A stretch of DNA of 10,072 nt from Pseudomonas sp. (GTDB lineage Bacteria; Pseudomonadota; Gammaproteobacteria; Pseudomonadales; Pseudomonadaceae), in NCBI GenBank assembly GCA_030654635.1, contig JAURXE010000653.1, positions 1 through 10,072 on the forward strand, in the 5' to 3' direction. Made by a program: the position numbers and the translations under genes. Under the pieces are notes generated by a model. That model worked only from the letters and a program-made list of their open reading frames with translations. It was not told where the DNA came from and searched no databases. Below, piece by piece: positions 6,917 to 10,072 of this stretch; the stretch's first letter is position 1; the number at the start of each line of letters is the position of its first letter.

Positions 6917-8023
6917 ATGAGCGCTAAATTCACCCTGTATGGCTGGCACCTGTCCTACTTCACCGGCAAGGTGCTGTGCTACCTGCGTTATAAAGGCATT
7001 CCGTTTGTCGACCAGCCGGTGGACATGTACACCCTGATGTCGCGGATTAAACGCAAGACCGGCGCCGCGGTGATGCCGGTGTTGCGCACCCCGCAGGATG
7101 AATGGCTGCAGGACAGCAGCGTGATCATCGATCACCTGGAGGCGCTTTATCCTGCGGCACCGATCATCCCCACCACGCCAGTGCAGCGTTTCTTGGCCTA
7201 TCTGCTGGAGGCCTGGGGCGATGAATGGTGGATTCCCGTGGCCATGCACACGCGCTGGAATCATGCAGAGAATTACGCCCTGTTCGAACGGGATGCGGGC
7301 AGCGCTTTGTTGCCGCATTTCCCGGCTTTTTTGCAGCGCAAGGCGGTGGCGAATGTGGCGGGTATGCTGCGCCGGATGCTGCCCAATGTGGGCATTCGGC
7401 CCGAGCAAAATGCCGTGTTGGATGCCTGGACGGACAACATGTTGAACCTGCTGGAGCGGCACTTTGCCGAGCAGCCGTTTTTGCTCGGCGGCCATCCGAC
7501 CCTGGCCGATTTTGGCCTAGTCGGCACCATGTATGGCCACCTCGGCCGCGACCCCTGGCCGGCCCGCGAACTGATCGCCCCACGGCCACACTTGCGTGCC
7601 TGGATCGAGCGCATGGCCAATCCGTCGGCGCCCGGCACTGCGGGCCAGCCGTTGCTGGCGGACGATGGCATAGCGCCGACGCTGCTGCCGATTTTGCAGG
7701 TGATTTTTGCCGAGTTCGTGCCATGGATAGCCGGTATCGGCCAGCAGGTCAGTGCCTTGCGGGCGACGTTTGCTCCGGGTAAACCGTTGCCCAGGGTGCT
7801 CGCCGATGTGGACGTAAGCACCGACTACGGCCTGTTTCGCCGGCCGGCCATGCCCTTCAGCCTGTGGATGGCGCAGCGCACTTTGGACGTTTATCAACAG
7901 ATGCCGGCCGCCGAGCAGACGCAGGTGGCTGGTTGGCTGGCCGAGCACGGCGGCCAGAGCTTGCTCGACTTGCAGTTACCGCGCCTGCAGCGTTGTGCGG
8001 TGCGGGTGGCCTTTGTCGACTAA
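6917..8023 (+). CDS. Glutathione S-transferase family protein with long C-terminal extension
   Basis: The start is supported by GAGG six bases before the ATG. The product has 368 residues, far above the usual 200-230. Residues 4-80 form a thioredoxin-like GST N-domain: FTLYGWHLSYFTGKV near the active site, VMPVL at 52-56 with the cis-proline, and QDSS at 65-68, which normally binds the glutathione gamma-glutamyl group. Residues about 90-235 form the helical C-domain, including FLLGGHPTLADFGLVG at 188-203 with the conserved Thr-x-x-Asp capping box. Residues about 245-368 are an extension of unknown role with no recognised motif. A Tyr or Ser near residues 8-14 could activate glutathione, but the catalytic residue is not certain. 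It is predicted cytoplasmic and paired with the SDR, which hints at a shared detoxification or carbonyl-modification role (inference). Confidence 0.85.
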   Translation: MSAKFTLYGWHLSYFTGKVLCYLRYKGIPFVDQPVDMYTLMSRIKRKTGAAVMPVLRTPQDEWLQDSSVIIDHLEALYPAAPIIPTTPVQRFLAYLLEAWGDEWWIPVAMHTRWNHAENYALFERDAGSALLPHFPAFLQRKAVANVAGMLRRMLPNVGIRPEQNAVLDAWTDNMLNLLERHFAEQPFLLGGHPTLADFGLVGTMYGHLGRDPWPARELIAPRPHLRAWIERMANPSAPGTAGQPLLADDGIAPTLLPILQVIFAEFVPWIAGIGQQVSALRATFAPGKPLPRVLADVDVSTDYGLFRRPAMPFSLWMAQRTLDVYQQMPAAEQTQVAGWLAEHGGQSLLDLQLPRLQRCAVRVAFVD

Positions 8024-8027
8024 ATAC

Positions 8028-8042
8028 ACCCTGTTTCAGGGT
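8028..8042 (-). terminator. Hairpin at the convergent end of the GST and binding-protein genes
   Basis: ACCCTG (8028-8033) and CAGGGT (8037-8042) form a perfect six-pair stem with a three-base loop. The stop codon of the leftward binding-protein gene (8038-8036) lies inside it. On the minus strand it is followed by GTATTTAG, a poor T run; on the plus strand no T run follows. It may be a weak terminator for the leftward operon or only an RNA-stabilising 3' hairpin. Confidence 0.4.
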
Positions 8043-8938
8043 CGCGAGTAGAGTCGCAGCAGCAGTCGGGTCTGCTCACTGGGCTCGCCGAAATAGCCGC
8101 GGTACAAGGGCTCGATTGCCTCTGAGCGATACAGGGCGCTCAAGGCACTGTCCACTTGCAGGCGAAAGTCTTCGTCGTTACGGGCCAGCGGCAGGGCGAC
8201 CGGCATGACGTCAAGCAAGTGCTCGGGCACCAGCAATTGGTCGCGCTCAGGGTGCAGGGCCTGATAGTTGAGCAGCACTAAACGGTCGGCTAAAAAGGCA
8301 TCGACCTTACCGCTGGCCACCATGGCCACACCTTCCTCACTGCTCTTGACCTCGATCAGCTTGGATTGCAGGCCGAGCTGACGGATTTTGTTGCGCGCCC
8401 AATCGACGTTAACGGTATCGGCCTGCACGGCAAAACTGTGGCGATTCAGGCCTTGGTTGATGGTCGCGCGCCACACCGGGGTCTTGATCAATGCCTTGCC
8501 TTCAAGCGGCGCCATCAGGCTCGGGGGGGCGTCTTTGCGCACTATCACGCCCAGCCCAGCGGTGAAAATCGGCAGCGAGAAGCTCACCTGCTCGCGGCGC
8601 TTGAGGGTTTCCACCACCGCGCTACACACAATGTCGACGCGCCCGTCACTGACAGCGTTGAGCATGTCGGCCACCATCAGCGGCTGATAGCGCAGTTGCA
8701 GATCGGGCAGTGCCAGCTGTTGTTTTAGCCGCTCGCCGACCTGTCGACAAAGATCGATTGCATAACCTTGGGCTTTGATGCTGTCGCCGTCCGAGAAGGG
8801 CGCATCGCCGGGAACGAAACCCAGGGTGAAGCTATTGCTGCTGCGGATGCGCTGCAGGGTGTCGGCGTGCCCGGTCAGCGGCAGCAGACTGCTGAGCAGC
8901 AGCAAGGCAGCCGTCGTGCGGGTTAAGAATGCGTGCAT
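8036..8938 (-). CDS. Periplasmic amino-acid-binding protein, GltI-like (SBP family 3)
   Basis: The ATG at 8938 (300 residues) follows GAGGAG by seven bases and is clearly better than the in-frame GTG at 8953. A signal peptide spans about residues 1-24 (ALLLLSSLLPL core, GHA cleavage site). The mature protein follows the family 3 plan: TLQRIRSS, FTLGFVPGDAPFS, a QGYAIDLC segment, and GRVDIVCSAVVETLKRREQVSFS, which aligns with the glutamate/aspartate receptor GltI in its ligand region, then a two-lobe pattern ending in EPLYRGYFGEP. Such proteins deliver polar amino acids to ABC importers or feed sensors. Here the partner gene, 11 bases upstream, is a PotE-like antiporter, and no ABC subunit is in view. 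The ligand is not resolved; an acidic or other polar amino acid, or ornithine, is possible. Confidence 0.88.
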   Translation of the reverse strand: MHAFLTRTTAALLLLSSLLPLTGHADTLQRIRSSNSFTLGFVPGDAPFSDGDSIKAQGYAIDLCRQVGERLKQQLALPDLQLRYQPLMVADMLNAVSDGRVDIVCSAVVETLKRREQVSFSLPIFTAGLGVIVRKDAPPSLMAPLEGKALIKTPVWRATINQGLNRHSFAVQADTVNVDWARNKIRQLGLQSKLIEVKSSEEGVAMVASGKVDAFLADRLVLLNYQALHPERDQLLVPEHLLDVMPVALPLARNDEDFRLQVDSALSALYRSEAIEPLYRGYFGEPSEQTRLLLRLYSRP

Positions 8939-8949
8939 GCGGTTGCTCC

Positions 8950-10072
8950 TCACGGCTTATTCGGGCTGTCGAGTGCGCTGACAAAGCGCTTGGCGATGCT
9001 GCCGAACAGCAAGTAACCAAAGGCCATCACCAGGGTCGCGCCAAACACCGCCTCCAGGCCCGAGGCATACAGGGCGTACAGGCAATAGAACAGTCCCACC
9101 AGCATGATCAGGCTGTTGCGGCGGAAGATGGCCATGGCCACGTCGGCCTTGTACATGATCACCAGCAAGGCCGAGAGGGAGGTGATGTAAGGAATCAGGT
9201 TGGTGACGGCGGCCAGATTGATCAGCTTGTTGAACTGCGCGCTGGCGTTTGGCGAGATGGTCGAGAGGGCCACCAAGGTTTGCATCACGCCGCAAAACAG
9301 CAGCCCAAGCAGCGGTGCGTTACGCGCCGATAGCCGCGAAAACAGCTTGGGGAACAAGCCTTGATCGGCGGTGACCTTGGCGGTTTGCGCCAGGGTGAAT
9401 TGCCAGCCGAGCAAGGAGCCGACGCAGGCCATGACCGCCAGCGCCATGATGATATTGCCGATGCCGTCATTGAACATCCGCGCATAAACAAAGGCGAAGG
9501 GCGCGGTGGAGTTGGCTAGTTCGGCGTTCGGCACTATGCCTTGAATCACCGTGGTCGACAGCACATACACCACCGCCGCGCCGAGGGTGCCAAACAGGCA
9601 GGCCAGCGGCACGTTGCGCTTGGGATTGTCCACCGCGTCGAAGTTTTGCGCCGCCGACTCCATGCCCAGAAAAGCCCAGAGGGTCAACGGAATGCTCTGT
9701 GCTATGGCATCGCTGACCTGCAGGTTGGCGGGGTTCCAGGCTTGGGCAAAGACGGTCTGGTCAAACCAGAACCAGCCAATCACGCTCAGGCCCGCCACCG
9801 GAATGATGACTCCCCAGACGGTGATGGAGCCGAGTTTTCCGGTAATGCTCGGGCCGCCGAAGTTGGCCAGGGTGGTCAGCCAGATCAATCCGGCGGTGCC
9901 GATAAATAGCGGAATGGCGCCGCTGCCCAGCCAGGGAAGAAATGGGGTTAGATAACCGACGGCGGAGATGCCGATGGCGACGTTGCCGATCACTAGGGAA
10001 AGAAAGTACAGATACGAGCAGAGAAAAAACGCCGACTTGCCATGCGCTTCTTCGGTGTAAGCCGACATGCCG
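8950..10072 (-). CDS. potE: PotE-like putrescine:ornithine antiporter (5' end outside window)
   Basis: About 374 residues are visible, starting near the third membrane segment; PotE has about 439, so roughly 80 N-terminal residues lie beyond the right edge. The visible Met at 10068 is internal. Similarity to E. coli PotE (from memory) is strong along the whole length: VIGNVAIGISAVGY, LANFGG, GSITVWGVIIPVAGL, LTLWAFLGMES, VVYVLSTTVIQGIVPN, SLLGWQFTLAQ, and VTNLIPYITS. The Trp and Glu matching PotE Trp201 and Glu207, reported as important for putrescine transport, are present (codons at 9678-9676 and 9660-9658). PotE is an inner-membrane antiporter exchanging putrescine and ornithine, also able to take up putrescine. 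The related CadB or an arginine/agmatine-type exchanger cannot be fully excluded, but PotE fits best. Its stop lies 11 bases before the GltI-like gene, whose ribosome site begins right at that stop, indicating tight co-translation. Confidence 0.85.
   Translation of the reverse strand, partial: GMSAYTEEAHGKSAFFLCSYLYFLSLVIGNVAIGISAVGYLTPFLPWLGSGAIPLFIGTAGLIWLTTLANFGGPSITGKLGSITVWGVIIPVAGLSVIGWFWFDQTVFAQAWNPANLQVSDAIAQSIPLTLWAFLGMESAAQNFDAVDNPKRNVPLACLFGTLGAAVVYVLSTTVIQGIVPNAELANSTAPFAFVYARMFNDGIGNIIMALAVMACVGSLLGWQFTLAQTAKVTADQGLFPKLFSRLSARNAPLLGLLFCGVMQTLVALSTISPNASAQFNKLINLAAVTNLIPYITSLSALLVIMYKADVAMAIFRRNSLIMLVGLFYCLYALYASGLEAVFGATLVMAFGYLLFGSIAKRFVSALDSPNKP

Noticed and set aside
6192..7495. 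Two minus-strand open frames opposite the SDR and GST genes
   Set aside because: Both are antisense to genes with intact catalytic motifs; no domain or ribosome site supports them.
7225..7782. Plus-strand open frame of 185 codons in another frame of the GST gene
   Set aside because: It overlaps the GST frame fully and encodes low-complexity, Ala/Arg/Pro-rich sequence; the GST frame carries the motifs.
9541..9955. Plus-strand open frames opposite the antiporter gene
   Set aside because: The opposite strand encodes an unmistakable PotE-like membrane protein; these are shadows.
1..10072. Mobile element, CRISPR, defence or phage system
   Set aside because: No transposase or integrase, direct-repeat array, att-like repeat pair or toxin/defence gene was seen; gene content is ordinary catabolic and transport type.

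Overview
The window looks like a chromosomal segment of a gammaproteobacterium, most likely a Pseudomonas or close relative. This is inferred from fairly high GC, tight gene packing, and a set of polyamine and amino-acid catabolism genes typical of that genus. No RNA genes, insertion sequences, phage genes or CRISPR arrays were seen. Eight genes and one or two edge-truncated neighbours cover nearly all of it, and no gene-free stretch exceeds about 135 bases.

Left part (1-5256), a polyamine-themed cluster. A leftward FAD oxidoreductase of the PuuB-like DAO family runs off the left edge. It is divergent from a GcvA-type LysR regulator. Downstream of the regulator lie a PotF-like periplasmic binding protein and a Tat-exported flavoprotein resembling spermidine dehydrogenase (SpdH). 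The main discovery here is a two-block element: block TTAGTTTTTYTAATA, a spacer of exactly 15 bases that is not conserved, then block CGCGTGTTGTT. It occurs once ahead of the oxidase and once ahead of the binding protein, in the same orientation and at about the same distance (60 and 70 bases) from each start codon. It is the best candidate for the LysR operator and defines a predicted local regulon: oxidase, binding protein, SpdH and probably lysR itself. A terminator-like hairpin sits between the binding protein and spdH, so their expression may be uneven.

Middle part (5282-8023). A leftward TetR-family regulator is divergent from a short-chain dehydrogenase followed by an unusually long glutathione S-transferase-family protein. 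A 7+7 inverted repeat in the divergent gap is a candidate TetR operator.

Right part (8036-10072). A leftward pair encodes a PotE-like antiporter (5' end outside the window) and, 11 bases downstream, a GltI-like periplasmic binding protein with no ABC permease or ATPase in view.

Taken together (inference), the window pairs periplasmic spermidine oxidation and capture with cytoplasmic amine oxidation and putrescine/ornithine exchange. Both periplasmic binding proteins are orphans of their usual ABC transporters. The PotF-like one has lost an acidic ligand residue, so its ligand may not be putrescine.
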